The notes: generated by a model not told the origin, from the letters alone. Positions 17,436 through 27,213 are shown, numbered from the stretch's first letter. The stretch is 64,000 nt of DNA from Halapricum desulfuricans (GCF_017094465.1 NZ_CP064792.1:116726-180725), one strand, 5' to 3'. Translations and numbers: made by a program.

Positions 17436-18227
17436 ATGGCTAGGTACTTCCTTGACACCGGCCCAATTGTTGGAATTACTTTCCTCCACGACCTGTGGCG
17501 AACTGAATCAGAAAGGCTGTTCGACACAGACAATACTCTCTATACCTGCCAAACCGCGGTCTACGAATACTGCAACAGGACCGACTCAAACTCTGTGGAG
17601 ACGGCGGACATCGATTGGGAAACGGAGGAGGGCCGATTCGGTGATAAATTCTCGACCGTTCGAGCAGCTCAGGGCAATCTAGACATCAAGCTCCGTTCCT
17701 ATGATGATGACGAGCTTGACCTAGACACTCTCGTGGACCTGTTCATTACTGAAGCTCGAATCAAGGAGAATGTCTTCCCTCAAAGCTTGATCGACGAGTA
17801 CATTCGACCCAATCTTGAGGATTTCTTATCTGAGGAGATAGGCGATCAAGATCTGACCTCCAAGGTTGCTCGCCAAGCGATGGACGCTCTTTGTGACACG
17901 ATTCAGACCCAGGCGAGAAATAAGAAGAACCGTCTGAAGAGACGGGTCAAGATGGCTCCGGAGCAGGATGGAGACTGGGAGATGGAGAAAAGACAGTTAG
18001 ATTTTGTCGGGTATCGAGATCGTCTTATTCTATGCGATGCGGCATTCATGAAGGACCGAGGCCTCCTGGACAAGGTTGTTACAGTAGATTCTAATCATAT
18101 GTATGATAACCAGAAGAAGATCGAGGCGATACTGGGTATCCGGATTCTCCTCGTCAAGGACGAGTTCGCTGATGATACCTCTTATCTCACGAGTGGTGCT
18201 GAGTCCAAGGGGCAAGACACGGATTAG
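17436..18227 (+). CDS. PIN-domain nuclease (large, toxin-like)
   Basis: A 263-residue PIN protein. The N-terminal FLDTGPIVGITFLHD supplies the first aspartate (D7), YEYCN an acidic residue, and the C-terminal block RDRLILCDAAFMKDR followed by KVVTVDSNHMYD the remaining aspartates. PIN domains are usually about 130 residues; here an insertion of about 110 residues (IDWETEEGRF to KRRVKMAPEQ) lies between the two halves. PIN toxins cut tRNA, rRNA or mRNA. It is the second gene of a two-gene unit, spaced 5 bp from its partner, beside the Argonaute operon. Confidence 0.7.
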   Translation: MARYFLDTGPIVGITFLHDLWRTESERLFDTDNTLYTCQTAVYEYCNRTDSNSVETADIDWETEEGRFGDKFSTVRAAQGNLDIKLRSYDDDELDLDTLVDLFITEARIKENVFPQSLIDEYIRPNLEDFLSEEIGDQDLTSKVARQAMDALCDTIQTQARNKKNRLKRRVKMAPEQDGDWEMEKRQLDFVGYRDRLILCDAAFMKDRGLLDKVVTVDSNHMYDNQKKIEAILGIRILLVKDEFADDTSYLTSGAESKGQDTD

Positions 18228-18627
18228 AAGAAAACAGTCGAACCGGGTTTCTACTCCCGGTAATAGACAAGGAGAGGGAACGAAGATACTCGGCTACGGG
18301 TTATCCTGTACTTCTCGGAAGGCCTCTCTCAATTCTCGTAACGAAACACGGCGAGAATGATCTCGGTTGACCGGTGCTTTTAGCAGCCTATCTTCCGCCA
18401 AGTCAGAAAGCACCCTTACCTGCTTCTGTACAGATTTTCGCGTTGCCGAGCCGCTCTGGATATTCAACGTGGAAAGAGATCGTGTGACACCTATATCTCG
18501 TTTAGTGAAGGCTGCTTTTCTTGTCTTTCGCCGTCCTCCTATCCTTGATTTTTATTGAGGCCTTCCGAGCTGTTTTCCTCGTCCTTGTTTTCGCGGTACT
18601 CGTCTTCGTCGACGCTGGGAGGAAAGA
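18228..18627. other. Intergenic region, no recognised gene
   Basis: About 400 bp between the defence island and the replication module. No open frame with a recognisable product. A minus-strand frame (EDEYRENKDEENSSEGLNKN near 18555-18615) lacks a start codon and may be a remnant. Confidence 0.4.
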
Positions 18628-18629
18628 GA

Positions 18630-18671
18630 TTAACCAACACGCCGCGGTCAATACGGGCGGATGTTGGTTAA
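18630..18671. repeat. 42-bp inverted repeat, copy 1
   Basis: TTAACCAACA, 22-bp spacer, TGTTGGTTAA; arms are perfect over 10 bp. The spacer (CGCCGCGGTCAATACGGGCG at its core) nearly matches that of copy 3. It lies about 160 bp upstream of the RecA-like gene. Confidence 0.85.
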
Positions 18672-18827
18672 CACGGAGAACACTGGATTCAGGAACTATT
18701 CTCGGAAACAGGATCCAAACGGAGACTACTCGGGACTGTACCGGGATTGGAGGGGATCAAGTCGAGTTCCCTGAAACGCGGACGCGACACGCCGCGGCTT
18801 ATCGGGAATGTGGACCTCTAGTCGGAT

Positions 18828-19772
18828 ATGGAAGAACACTCAACGTCGAACCGATTGGCGGTGGACCAGCCAACACGGGGCGCTGACCGCAATCGGTCCC
18901 TTGCTGACCAGGCCGATCCGGCTACGGACGAGATGTTGTTGCCGTCACTCGGCGACGGCATCACGCTGCTCGACGTCGAGGGAGGCCGCGGCGTCCCGAT
19001 CCTGCAGTCGCTCGTGCTCGACCATCTCCTCCTACACGACGGGCCCGCCTTCTGGGTCGACGCAAACGGCCACGCGACGACGACGACACTCGCTCAGATC
19101 GCGCCCAGCCAACGGTTGCTCAACCGAATCCACGTCGCCCGCGGATTTACCGCCTACCAGCACTACGGCGCCGTCTGTGATCTCCCGACGGCAGTGAACA
19201 AGTCGATCCAGATGTCCACCACCGACTCCGGGGCGGCCCGTCGACGGGCACCAGATCGCGACGAGGACACGTCGCCCCACACACCCGCCCTCATCGTCGC
19301 GCCGGCCGTCGACGCCCAGTACCGCGCCGACGATACCCTCGGCGAGACTCACGCGAAAACCCTTCAGGCTCGAACTCTCGCCCGGTTGGCGACCTACGCC
19401 AAGGGGTACGACATCCCGGTGCTCGTTACGCGAAACGAACGAAACGAATTCACCGAACCAATAGCGACGGCTGCCGACCACCACCTGGAGTGCGAGCAGA
19501 CCCGGATGGGGCCACGGGTCGTCGGCGAAGACTTCGAGACGCTCGTCTATCCCGTCGACGACGGCGAGTACTACCAGACGACGTTCGCGTACTGGCGGCA
19601 GCTGCTCGCGGCACGCGCCACGCAGGTCGGCGTGGAACCGACAACGCCGACGCCGTCGACGCCGACTCCGGAGGGTGTCGGGACAGGCGTCACAGCTGAC
19701 GGTGAGACGGTGGCGACCACTGCGGACCCCTTGCTCGATGCGTGGACGGCGTGCGGTACAGGAGGCCGATAG
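18828..19772 (+). CDS. RecA/RadA-superfamily-like protein
   Basis: A 314-residue protein. Its fold order resembles archaeal RadA/RadB: a nucleotide-binding-like LLDVEGGRGVPILQSLVLDH, then FWVDANGHATTTTLAQIAPS, RLLNRIHVARGFTAYQHYGA and later IVAPAVDAQYR and LARLATYAKGYDIPVLVTRN. The P-loop is degenerate: GGRGVPIL has no GKT. Proteins like this sit beside replication genes on haloarchaeal plasmids. The C-terminal tail (PTTPTPSTPTPEG) is a disordered linker. It is followed 2 bp later by a small gene and then an exonuclease gene, forming an apparent operon. The function in recombination or replication is inferred. Confidence 0.6.
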   Translation: MEEHSTSNRLAVDQPTRGADRNRSLADQADPATDEMLLPSLGDGITLLDVEGGRGVPILQSLVLDHLLLHDGPAFWVDANGHATTTTLAQIAPSQRLLNRIHVARGFTAYQHYGAVCDLPTAVNKSIQMSTTDSGAARRRAPDRDEDTSPHTPALIVAPAVDAQYRADDTLGETHAKTLQARTLARLATYAKGYDIPVLVTRNERNEFTEPIATAADHHLECEQTRMGPRVVGEDFETLVYPVDDGEYYQTTFAYWRQLLAARATQVGVEPTTPTPSTPTPEGVGTGVTADGETVATTADPLLDAWTACGTGGR

Positions 19773-19774
19773 CA

Positions 19775-20086
19775 ATGGGACGAACGAACCCGACGTACCG
19801 TGATGCACTGCGGGCCATCGAAGAGCGCTGGGCGGAGTTCCGCCGGGCACTGCGGCGTCGCGACCAGCCGCGCTTCGATCGGCTGTTCGAGTACGCCCGC
19901 GAGCACGCCGACGCGAGCGGGCTGTTGAACCACCAGAATCCCCTGCTGCCGGCGCTGTTCAGCATCGATCTCGAACAGGAGGGGCGCCTCGACGACCACG
20001 AAGAGCGACTGGAGAATATAGAACAGGCATTAGAACACGATGACTTACTAGAATCTGGAGGCGAAACTAGGGAGTGTGAGACTTGA
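19775..20086 (+). CDS. Conserved haloarchaeal small protein, 103 aa
   Basis: Begins MGRTNPTYRDALRAIEERWA and continues with FRRALRRRDQPRFDRLFEYA and a C-terminal acidic coiled coil (DDHEERLENIEQALEHDDLL). No catalytic motif is visible. It starts 2 bp after the RecA-like gene and its end overlaps the start of the exonuclease gene by 4 bp, so the three are likely co-translated. This organisation suggests a role in DNA replication or repair, but the function is unknown. Confidence 0.65.
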   Translation: MGRTNPTYRDALRAIEERWAEFRRALRRRDQPRFDRLFEYAREHADASGLLNHQNPLLPALFSIDLEQEGRLDDHEERLENIEQALEHDDLLESGGETRECET

Positions 20087-20733
20087 TGACAAACCTAGAG
20101 ACGGTTGCTTTCGATATTGAGACGACCGGATTCCAGACGACTGACCAAGTGACAGTCATCGGATTCGACGCCGAAATCAGCTCACGAGTGTTTCTGAATA
20201 TCGACGACCGTAGAGACCCCAGGACTCTCAAGGACCGGATTCACGATGAGATGAGCCCACCCGTTGTTCTCTCAATACATGAGAACGAAGCAGCACTCTT
20301 GCAAGCAATGACTGAGTTTGTCGAATCGAATCTCACAACTCAAGAGATCAAGTTGGTCGCCTACAACGGCGAAACGTGGAAGGGGGGCTTCGATCTTCCG
20401 TTCGTCCGGACGCGGCTCAATGCTCACGATCTCGAATGGCCCTTCCATGGACTACCATACATCGATCTCATAGACGTTTTCGAATCGAGATTCAATACAA
20501 CTGAGACATCTCTTACGGCAGTTTACGAGGAGCTAATTGGCAAGGACTTGAGTGATCTTGATCCATTCAATGATAGTGGCGAGGCCGTCGATTCGTGGGA
20601 ACATGGCGATTTTGAACCGGTTGTACGGCATAATGTGGCCGATATCCGTCGGACGAGAGCCCTCATGGATGTAGCTGAGCGATACTGCTCGAAATCAGAC
20701 TTCTCGATGAAATCGCTGGATCCCGTCGCCTGA
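20083..20733 (+). CDS. DEDD-type 3'-5' exonuclease, RNase H fold (copy 1)
   Basis: A 216-residue protein with the ribonuclease-H-like exonuclease signature: VAFDIETTGF (ExoI DxE), LVAYNGETWKGGFDLPF (ExoII region) and VVRHNVADIRRT (ExoIII HxxxD). It is probably a DNA-proofreading or repair exonuclease acting with the family B polymerase 2.2 kb downstream, which shows no clear exonuclease motifs of its own. A paralogue at 40575 shares the same motif spacing. The start is ambiguous between ATG 20083 and 20086. Confidence 0.75.
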   Translation: MMTNLETVAFDIETTGFQTTDQVTVIGFDAEISSRVFLNIDDRRDPRTLKDRIHDEMSPPVVLSIHENEAALLQAMTEFVESNLTTQEIKLVAYNGETWKGGFDLPFVRTRLNAHDLEWPFHGLPYIDLIDVFESRFNTTETSLTAVYEELIGKDLSDLDPFNDSGEAVDSWEHGDFEPVVRHNVADIRRTRALMDVAERYCSKSDFSMKSLDPVA

Positions 20734-21052
20734 AAGTGAGACATGCCCGAAGAAAATGTTGGAATGATTGTAGTTGTGGAAAGTACTGCAAGATATAGAG
20801 GGTGGATAAAGCAACGCCGAGGACCGCGACCTGCGTTCAACTGGGCTCGAAGATTGTCGGTATGGAGCAGGCAGTTACGGAGGGCCGATAGGATACCTAC
20901 GACGTTAGTCCCTTAGAGGTTATCAGGAACCCGAAGTGGCATTCGACAACCAGTCCTGTTTCTGATTCTCGACGTCGGTGCTTCCTACGTCGGAAAGAGT
21001 TTACGCCTTTGAAAGCCGCCGAATTTGGTAGTCAGTCCAGACAAGTCAAGGT
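20734..21052. other. Intergenic region, no gene seen
   Basis: About 320 bp between convergent genes. No recognisable coding or structural signal. Confidence 0.4.
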
Positions 21053-22159
21053 CTACTCCAAGTACTTGCGGATGTAGTCCCGAGCACGTCCCGTAGCTGG
21101 CCGATTCTGCTGAATACTCTCCCAGTTCTCTTCGACACGATTCTCGTATTCAGTAACGTCCAGTAGGTCAGCGCCAAAGTCATCGAGATCAAGAAGTGGA
21201 GAACTGTCAGTTGGGTCCTCAACAGTCAAATATTGACGATCATCGGATCCGAATTCGTCGGAATAATCCTCCTTGAAAGGATACCAGATCCAAGAGTTCC
21301 TCTCCGAGAGTTTGTAGAATCCGACATAGATAACATTCTCAAACTCGTTGTAGGCCGATTCGTAGTAATTGTCGCGATGGATCGAATAGTATCGAGTATT
21401 CGAGACAGATCGTTCAGGACCAGCTTCGTATTTTGATAGCGGGGTGTCTTCATACCGATCGTCGTCTGAAGGAAGCAGAAATACCGAACCCAAAACGCGC
21501 TGAGACAATTCCGGGAGGTTTAGTTCGACGTCAAGAAAGCCGTGCTCCGGTGAGGAGACCTGAAAACCTCGATCGCGAAATTCGCTGAACAACGAACTCT
21601 TCGCTCTTTCTACAGGCCCGTAGTCAAAACCATATTGATCAACGGCAGCAACGAGGAGTGTCGCCTGTAGCAGCTCTTTCTCCTTGAGGAGTTCAGTTTG
21701 GGACATGAGTTCTCGTCCTCGCACAGTCTCTCGCGCGACTCTGAGTCGATTCTGTCCCCATTTGTTCCGTTTGGAGGGCCGATCTGATGATTTCTGAACT
21801 ACATACTGGGCGTCGAACGATGAGAAGACAACGGATCCGGGCTTACCGTACCAATCTTCCAACGCTGTCAGGTGGTGTTTGCAGAACTGGAGGCGAATAG
21901 ACTCGGTGTCTTCTGCAACGTCTATTTCGCCGGAGTTTTCCATCAATTCGACCGTCTCTGGCGGTAGCTCTACCGCCATGACCAGCGTTTCAGGATTTTC
22001 TAGATCAATGTCTTCGGGATTGGTTACTTCTGAATGGATGTATTCGCCACAGATAGCACACCGATATGGATCTGATCCAAACAGTTCGGGAAATTCCTCA
22101 CTCAATGTCTCGTGAATCATATCTGGCAGTACTGACTTGGGACCAAGTTCGTCTGACAT
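21053..22159 (-). CDS. Hypothetical zinc-binding protein, 368 aa
   Basis: Not recognised. The N-terminal part holds a zinc-like site, CAICGEYIHS and FCKHHL, which spans about 80 residues. The C-terminal half is rich in Tyr and Asp (SNTRYYSIHRDNYYESAYNE). The start is ATG 22159 (MSDELGPKSVLPD); the upstream in-frame extension is hydrophobic and unlike the rest. It lies convergent to the exonuclease gene, between two parts of the replication module, and may be cargo. Confidence 0.5.
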   Translation of the reverse strand: MSDELGPKSVLPDMIHETLSEEFPELFGSDPYRCAICGEYIHSEVTNPEDIDLENPETLVMAVELPPETVELMENSGEIDVAEDTESIRLQFCKHHLTALEDWYGKPGSVVFSSFDAQYVVQKSSDRPSKRNKWGQNRLRVARETVRGRELMSQTELLKEKELLQATLLVAAVDQYGFDYGPVERAKSSLFSEFRDRGFQVSSPEHGFLDVELNLPELSQRVLGSVFLLPSDDDRYEDTPLSKYEAGPERSVSNTRYYSIHRDNYYESAYNEFENVIYVGFYKLSERNSWIWYPFKEDYSDEFGSDDRQYLTVEDPTDSSPLLDLDDFGADLLDVTEYENRVEENWESIQQNRPATGRARDYIRKYLE

Positions 22160-22369
22160 AGACAGAAGATGTTGTGTGGGATATAAAAATTGTACACCAT
22201 TACGACGCAGATATACCGAGCCCAAAATCAAAATCGACCACTGCGGACGCTTTCGGACATTGGCCTATCGCCAACATATAGAGTCTAAACTCCCGAAGAT
22301 ATCGATATCTCCCATTCATTGTGACACCCGCGCCGTCCACCTAATAGCGCTTGTACCGACCGTCCGAAT

Positions 22370-22537
22370 ATGACTTCATGTGCCAGTCCACGAGGAACCG
22401 GACAGCGACGACGAATCGAGGTCGATGAGAACACTGCAGCCGTCGTATTCACGCGGACGGACGCCCACGAGATCGATGTCGTTGACGACGTCGATTGCAT
22501 CCAGGGAGAGACACGCATAGATAAACTTTCAATTTAA
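22370..22537 (+). CDS. Possible small protein, 55 aa
   Basis: Starts MTSCASPRGTGQRRRIEVDE and continues with NTAAVVFTRTDAHEIDVVDD, ending with TRIDKLSI. Composition is acidic and haloarchaeal. No family recognised. It sits upstream of inverted-repeat copy 2 and the polymerase gene. An open frame on the opposite strand overlaps it, so it could be chance. Confidence 0.35.
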   Translation: MTSCASPRGTGQRRRIEVDENTAAVVFTRTDAHEIDVVDDVDCIQGETRIDKLSI

Positions 22538-22719
22538 TTATAATTTAAACTGCTGGAGAGACGTCCACCTCCCGGACAACAGGGTGATGCCACCGAAACC
22601 CGATGGTGCGACTCCGAGAGAGTGATATCGAACTGCTTGCATTATATGCGCTCTCTATCTTGCACACAATTATTGACAATAAATATATTAGTAGAGAGGG
22701 TCTTCCAACATCACGATGT

Positions 22720-22761
22720 TTAACCAACAAATTCGCTGGACTCTCCACAACTGTTGGTTAA
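22720..22761. repeat. 42-bp inverted repeat, copy 2
   Basis: TTAACCAACA, 22-bp spacer, TGTTGGTTAA, about 165 bp upstream of the polymerase gene. The spacer (AATTCGCTGG at its start) differs from copies 1 and 3. Confidence 0.85.
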
Positions 22762-22926
22762 AGATAGATTCCGGAAGTCATCCCGGAAATGGTTTCAGAC
22801 AGACGTATGGGGAGATATATCCCGATAGCGGTGCAACCAAAGTCGTTCTCCGAACTACGGAAACAACACGCCGCTACCTATCCACTACTGGATCGTTGAG
22901 TTTGAAGGAGGCTCAACAATTCACAG

Positions 22927-25092
22927 ATGCCGTTCACCATCGATTTCCTCAAAGACGGCCGCGTCCTAGAGTGGGAAGCAACCGTCGACGGGGCCGTCGC
23001 GATCGAGCGCGATGACTACACCCCACGCTTCTACGTCGCCACTCGCGACCCAGAGACCGACCTCGACCTCACGACACTCCAGTCAGTGTACGACCAGCAC
23101 CCGGACATCGTCGCGACCGAGATGGTTACGCAACGGCCCGGGTTTCGACGAGACGAGGAGACCGTTCTCGCGGTCGACGTCGCCCACATCGACCGCGTCA
23201 CCCCACTCGCCCGGCAAGCTCGCCAGCTGTCGGAGTATCCAGTCGGGGATCTCGCCTGTTTCAACGTCGACTTCTCGCGAGAGTTCCGGTACTGTCTGGA
23301 GACCGGCGCCGATCCGACGCCGGCGATCGAACTGTCGATACTCCGGCTCAGCGTTCCGGTGACCGAAACGAGCAACGACGTCTATGGGGAGCTGTCCGTC
23401 GCCGGCGACACCGTCACCGGCTCGCCGACGGATATCCTGACCGCCGTCCAGGGGGCGCTCGACGCACACGATCCGGACGTCCTCGTCTGCTCGACGAGCG
23501 AGATCGTCCCGACCCTGTACGAGATGGCGACGGACGCCGGCGTCGACGACTTCTCGCTGAGTCGGTGGCCGGACGTCGACTACCAGCAGCTCGCGAGTCG
23601 GTCGACGTACTCGAGCTACGGCCGCGTCGGTCACTCACCGGCGCGGTACAACGTCCCCGGGCGGGCAATCATCGACGAGTCGAACACGTTCTTCTACGGG
23701 GAGACGAATCTCGACGGTGTCCTCGACCTCGTGTCGCGCTCGAAAAAGCCCGTCCAGGAGCTCGCGTGGGCGTCGATCGGGAACGTGCTCACGGCGATCC
23801 AGATCTGCGAGGCTCACAACCGTGGCGTCCTCGTCCCGTGGCACTCCTGGCGCCACGAGTTCTACAAGCCGATGGGAACACTCCACGACGCCGACCGCGG
23901 CGGGTTCATCTTTGCCCCCGAGGTCGGCCTCCATGAGAACGTCCACGAACTCGACTTCTCCTCGTTGTACCCGAATATCATCTGTACCCGGAACGTCTCG
24001 CCGGACGTTATCCGGTGTGACTGTCACAGCGACCGCGACGACGTCCCCGGCCTCGGATACTCGATCTGCGACGACCGGGGCTACCTTGTCGACGTGCTGC
24101 AGCCGATCATCGACGCTCGCGACGAGATCAAGGCGGCCATCCGTCGCGAGAAACAGCGGGACAACCCTGACGAGGAACGACTAGCGGAACTCGAGGGACG
24201 GTCGGGAGCGCTGAAGTGGATCCTCGTCGCCAGTTTCGGGTATCAGGGATTCAGCAACGCGAAGTTTGGCCGCATCGAGTGCCACGAGGCAATCAACGCA
24301 TTCGCTCGCGAGATTCTGCTGACGGCGAAACAGCGGCTGGAAGCTGGCGGCTGGCGCGTCGTTCACGGGATCGTCGATTCTATCTGGGTGACCCCGGACC
24401 CTGAGGTCGACGATGATGACCGCGAGGACCTCCAGACGCTCGCGACGGAGATAACCGACCGCGTCGAGATTCGGCTCGAACACGAAGCCCACTACGACTG
24501 GGTGGCGTTCGTGCCACAGCGCGAGAGCGACGCCGGCGCGCTGACGAAATACTTCGGGAAGGTCGCCGGCGAGGACGACTTCAAGATCAGGGGCATCGAA
24601 GCCCGACAGCGTTCAACCCCACCGTTCATTGAGGACGTCCAGCGGGATTATCTCGAACGGCTCGATGCCACGCGGTCACCGGACGCGGTGCTCGGACGTC
24701 TCGAACGAACAATCGACGAACTGCAGACGGGCAACGTAGCAGTGGAGCGGCTTGTCGAGCGGAACCGTGTCTCCAAGCCGATGGAAGGCTACTCACAGAA
24801 TACCCAGAATGTGGCGGCACTGAAGCGGGCCCGGGACCAAGACCTTACTGTCCACCCAGGACAGGACATCGAGTACGTGGTCGTCGACGACGAGAAGAGC
24901 TCGCAAGAGCGAGTTGCGTTGGCTCACGAAGAGATCGAGTCGTACGATGCGTCGTACTACGAGACACAACTCGTCAGAGCTGTCGAGAGTGTGCTGTCGC
25001 CGTTGGGCTGGGATCGCTCGAAAATCCGTCGAGAACTCGCGGAGACGCAGGTGCCGAAGTTGACGGCATTCGCGAACACGGAGGATGGTTAA
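22927..25092 (+). CDS. polB: Family B DNA polymerase (plasmid type)
   Basis: A 721-residue type-B polymerase. Motif A is DFSSLYPNII (about residue 341), motif B is KWILVASFGYQGFSNAKFG (about 431), and motif C is HGIVDSIWVTP (about 481), where the usual DTDS reads IVDS. No canonical exonuclease I (DxE) motif is evident in the N-terminal half, so it may rely on a separate proofreading nuclease such as the DEDD protein at 20083. It is shorter than chromosomal haloarchaeal PolB and lacks inteins. Inverted-repeat copies 2 and 3 bracket the gene. Confidence 0.88.
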   Translation: MPFTIDFLKDGRVLEWEATVDGAVAIERDDYTPRFYVATRDPETDLDLTTLQSVYDQHPDIVATEMVTQRPGFRRDEETVLAVDVAHIDRVTPLARQARQLSEYPVGDLACFNVDFSREFRYCLETGADPTPAIELSILRLSVPVTETSNDVYGELSVAGDTVTGSPTDILTAVQGALDAHDPDVLVCSTSEIVPTLYEMATDAGVDDFSLSRWPDVDYQQLASRSTYSSYGRVGHSPARYNVPGRAIIDESNTFFYGETNLDGVLDLVSRSKKPVQELAWASIGNVLTAIQICEAHNRGVLVPWHSWRHEFYKPMGTLHDADRGGFIFAPEVGLHENVHELDFSSLYPNIICTRNVSPDVIRCDCHSDRDDVPGLGYSICDDRGYLVDVLQPIIDARDEIKAAIRREKQRDNPDEERLAELEGRSGALKWILVASFGYQGFSNAKFGRIECHEAINAFAREILLTAKQRLEAGGWRVVHGIVDSIWVTPDPEVDDDDREDLQTLATEITDRVEIRLEHEAHYDWVAFVPQRESDAGALTKYFGKVAGEDDFKIRGIEARQRSTPPFIEDVQRDYLERLDATRSPDAVLGRLERTIDELQTGNVAVERLVERNRVSKPMEGYSQNTQNVAALKRARDQDLTVHPGQDIEYVVVDDEKSSQERVALAHEEIESYDASYYETQLVRAVESVLSPLGWDRSKIRRELAETQVPKLTAFANTEDG

Positions 25093-25130
25093 CCAACACG
25101 CCGGCGTCAATACGGGCGGTTGTTGGTTAA
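25089..25130. repeat. 42-bp inverted repeat, copy 3
   Basis: TTAACCAACA, 22-bp spacer, TGTTGGTTAA. It overlaps the last 4 bp of polB. The spacer (CGCCGGCGTCAATACGGGCG) is nearly identical to that of copy 1. Confidence 0.85.
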
Positions 25131-25151
25131 CTAGGATGCAAACGAGGTCGA

Positions 25152-25830
25152 ACCCCCACACCCCGTGTGCGATATGAAATCAAGAAGACGACGGGAGGGG
25201 GTGATCGGGAGAAGAGACCACAGGACACCAGTTATCCATGATTTCACGGAGGAGAAGACTCAAAGACAACAATATCAGGATAAGCTATGTTTCAGGGAAA
25301 CCTTTATATAGCCACTCTGTCAACCAAAGCCGCACTAGCACTAGAGTCTATCAAAACGAAACAGTGTGTTTCGTGACACGACTAAACTTATCCGTGGTTT
25401 TACTCCCCTATGGGATAGACGTTATCGTTGGTTCTACGTCTTCTCATGGTTTCTCTGGCTGAATCCCGAGTTCCTTGAATGGTTCGTCCCTACCTACCCT
25501 CTCGTCAAATTCATATCGCACACGGGGTGTGGGGGTGACTTACCGACAAGATCCTATCTTTCTGGGGCTCGCCGAGAGATATTCCGGTGCTATCCGGATC
25601 GAGACCAGATCTGATATTTCATCTTGCACACGGGGGGTGCTTCCACCGAGTTCTTCTGACGCGTCTCGGCATCGGCGACTGCTCAATGAGCTCTCCGGAA
25701 TTCATATCGCACACGGGGGGCTATTACGACTAATTGATTTCGCCCACGGTTACGGGTTTCGTCTGATCCCCCCTCTCTAAACACCTTCTACCGACAGAAT
25801 TCGCCTAATTTAACCTCGTACACGGTTCCC
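25152..25830. repeat. Origin repeat array upstream of orc1 copy 2
   Basis: Copies of a motif with core CGCACACGGGGTG occur at 25152-25178 (inverted), 25510-25536, 25618-25639, 25701-25720 and a weak one at 25811-25830. The first two are a perfect 27-bp inverted pair (both contain TTCATATCGCACACGGGGTG followed by TGGGGGT). The interval 25250-25480 between them is AT-rich, with tracts such as CCTTTATATAG, which could serve as an unwinding region. This geometry matches haloarchaeal Orc1-dependent origins. Confidence 0.85.
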
Positions 25831-25866
25831 CATATTTATTTATGGTTTCGACCTAACTGCGTAGAT

Positions 25867-27213
25867 ATGGCCGACGGCGACGATCAACGATCCCTTTCAC
25901 AATCCATCAAAGGCCGTCTTCAAGAAGGTGTTCAGAACTCCGTGTTTCGAGATAAGGGTCTCCTTGACCCAGATGCTGTCATCGACGAGGACCGGATTGT
26001 GGGTCGTGATGAACAACTGGAAGACATCATCACCTACCTACGGCCGGCACTGCAGGGGAATCGCCCACCTAATATGCTCCTGTACGGTCCGTCAGGGACT
26101 GGAAAGTCGCTTATCATCAATGCGGTCTGCCAGCAGGTTCTCGAACTTGCGAACTCGCAAGGAGATCAGTTCGGTGTCATCAAAATCAACTGTCAAACAA
26201 TCAAATCCCACGACCGGGCTGTCTATCGGCTCGCGAAAAACGCAGCTGACGAGGCCGATGTCGATGTCGGCATCCCTGCGAGCGGGATCTCGACTGACCA
26301 GAAACTCACTCGATTTTACGAGATTTTGAGCAATAACTTTGACTCGGTCATCATCATCTTGGATGAGATCGATCTTCTGGTGGGTCGACAACGGGACCCG
26401 AACGATGAGCCAGCGTATTCGAAACTTCTCTACCAGCTATCGCGAGCCTCGCAGCTCGGTCATATTGAGGGTCACGTGTCTGTCGCTGCGCTCACAAACG
26501 ACCCTCGATTTATGGAGGATCTCGACGGCCGGGCAGAGAGTTCCTTTAACCCTCAAGACATCGTCTTCCCTGACTACGATGCGAATCAGCTGCAGGCAAT
26601 TCTCGAACGGCGCCGTGACGCGTACCAAGACGACGTCCTTGAGGACGGCATCATTCCACTCAGTTCGGCGTTTGCTGCGCAAGATCATGGTGACGCCCGC
26701 AAGGCAATCGACTTGTTCCGAAAGGCGGGCGAGATCGCAGATCGCGAGGGTGAAGATACAGTTTGCGAAGCGCACGTTCGAGACGCTCAGAAAGAAGCCG
26801 AACGGGATCGGACGCTGACCCAGATGCAGGGCCTATCGACACAAAAGAAGCTCTCGCTCTATGCCACCGCGGTTGTCCCTGTTTATTCACAGCGCAATTT
26901 GAACGCCGTTCCTAGTACTGTCGCATACCGAGTGTATCAGTACCTCACTGACCACTTAGATGCTGATGAAAAGTCGCGTGATTCCTACTTACGGTATATG
27001 AGTGAGGCCGAGACCTACAACTTCGTGACATCTGAGAAGCGCGGGAGGGGCTACGGAAGTGGCGTCCATAAAGAGTACACGTTTATCGACGATCCGGAAG
27101 TGGTAGCTGAAACCCTCCAGACTGATATCCGACTTAAAGATGCCGAGCAGGAGGCAGAACTTATCAAGTCTGTTGTCAATGCACAGATTGACGATTTCTT
27201 CGACGGAAACTGA
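25867..27213 (+). CDS. orc1: Orc1/Cdc6-family replication initiator (copy 2)
   Basis: A 448-residue AAA+ initiator. Walker A is GPSGTGKSLI (about residue 75), Walker B VIIILDEIDLL (about 161), and the sensor-2 stretch is HGDARKAIDLFRKAGEIA. The C-terminal winged helix extends to GYGSGVHKEYTFIDDP. The gene lies inside two arrays of CACACGGGGTG repeats, which strongly suggests that it acts on this origin. A TATA-like TTTATTTATGG sits at about 25836-25846. It belongs to the plasmid-type initiators, longer than the copy at 7163. Confidence 0.92.
   Translation: MADGDDQRSLSQSIKGRLQEGVQNSVFRDKGLLDPDAVIDEDRIVGRDEQLEDIITYLRPALQGNRPPNMLLYGPSGTGKSLIINAVCQQVLELANSQGDQFGVIKINCQTIKSHDRAVYRLAKNAADEADVDVGIPASGISTDQKLTRFYEILSNNFDSVIIILDEIDLLVGRQRDPNDEPAYSKLLYQLSRASQLGHIEGHVSVAALTNDPRFMEDLDGRAESSFNPQDIVFPDYDANQLQAILERRRDAYQDDVLEDGIIPLSSAFAAQDHGDARKAIDLFRKAGEIADREGEDTVCEAHVRDAQKEAERDRTLTQMQGLSTQKKLSLYATAVVPVYSQRNLNAVPSTVAYRVYQYLTDHLDADEKSRDSYLRYMSEAETYNFVTSEKRGRGYGSGVHKEYTFIDDPEVVAETLQTDIRLKDAEQEAELIKSVVNAQIDDFFDGN

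Noticed and set aside
18521..18886. A 121-codon frame over inverted-repeat copy 1
   Set aside because: It runs through the palindrome and into the RecA-like gene in another frame; no domain or start signal.
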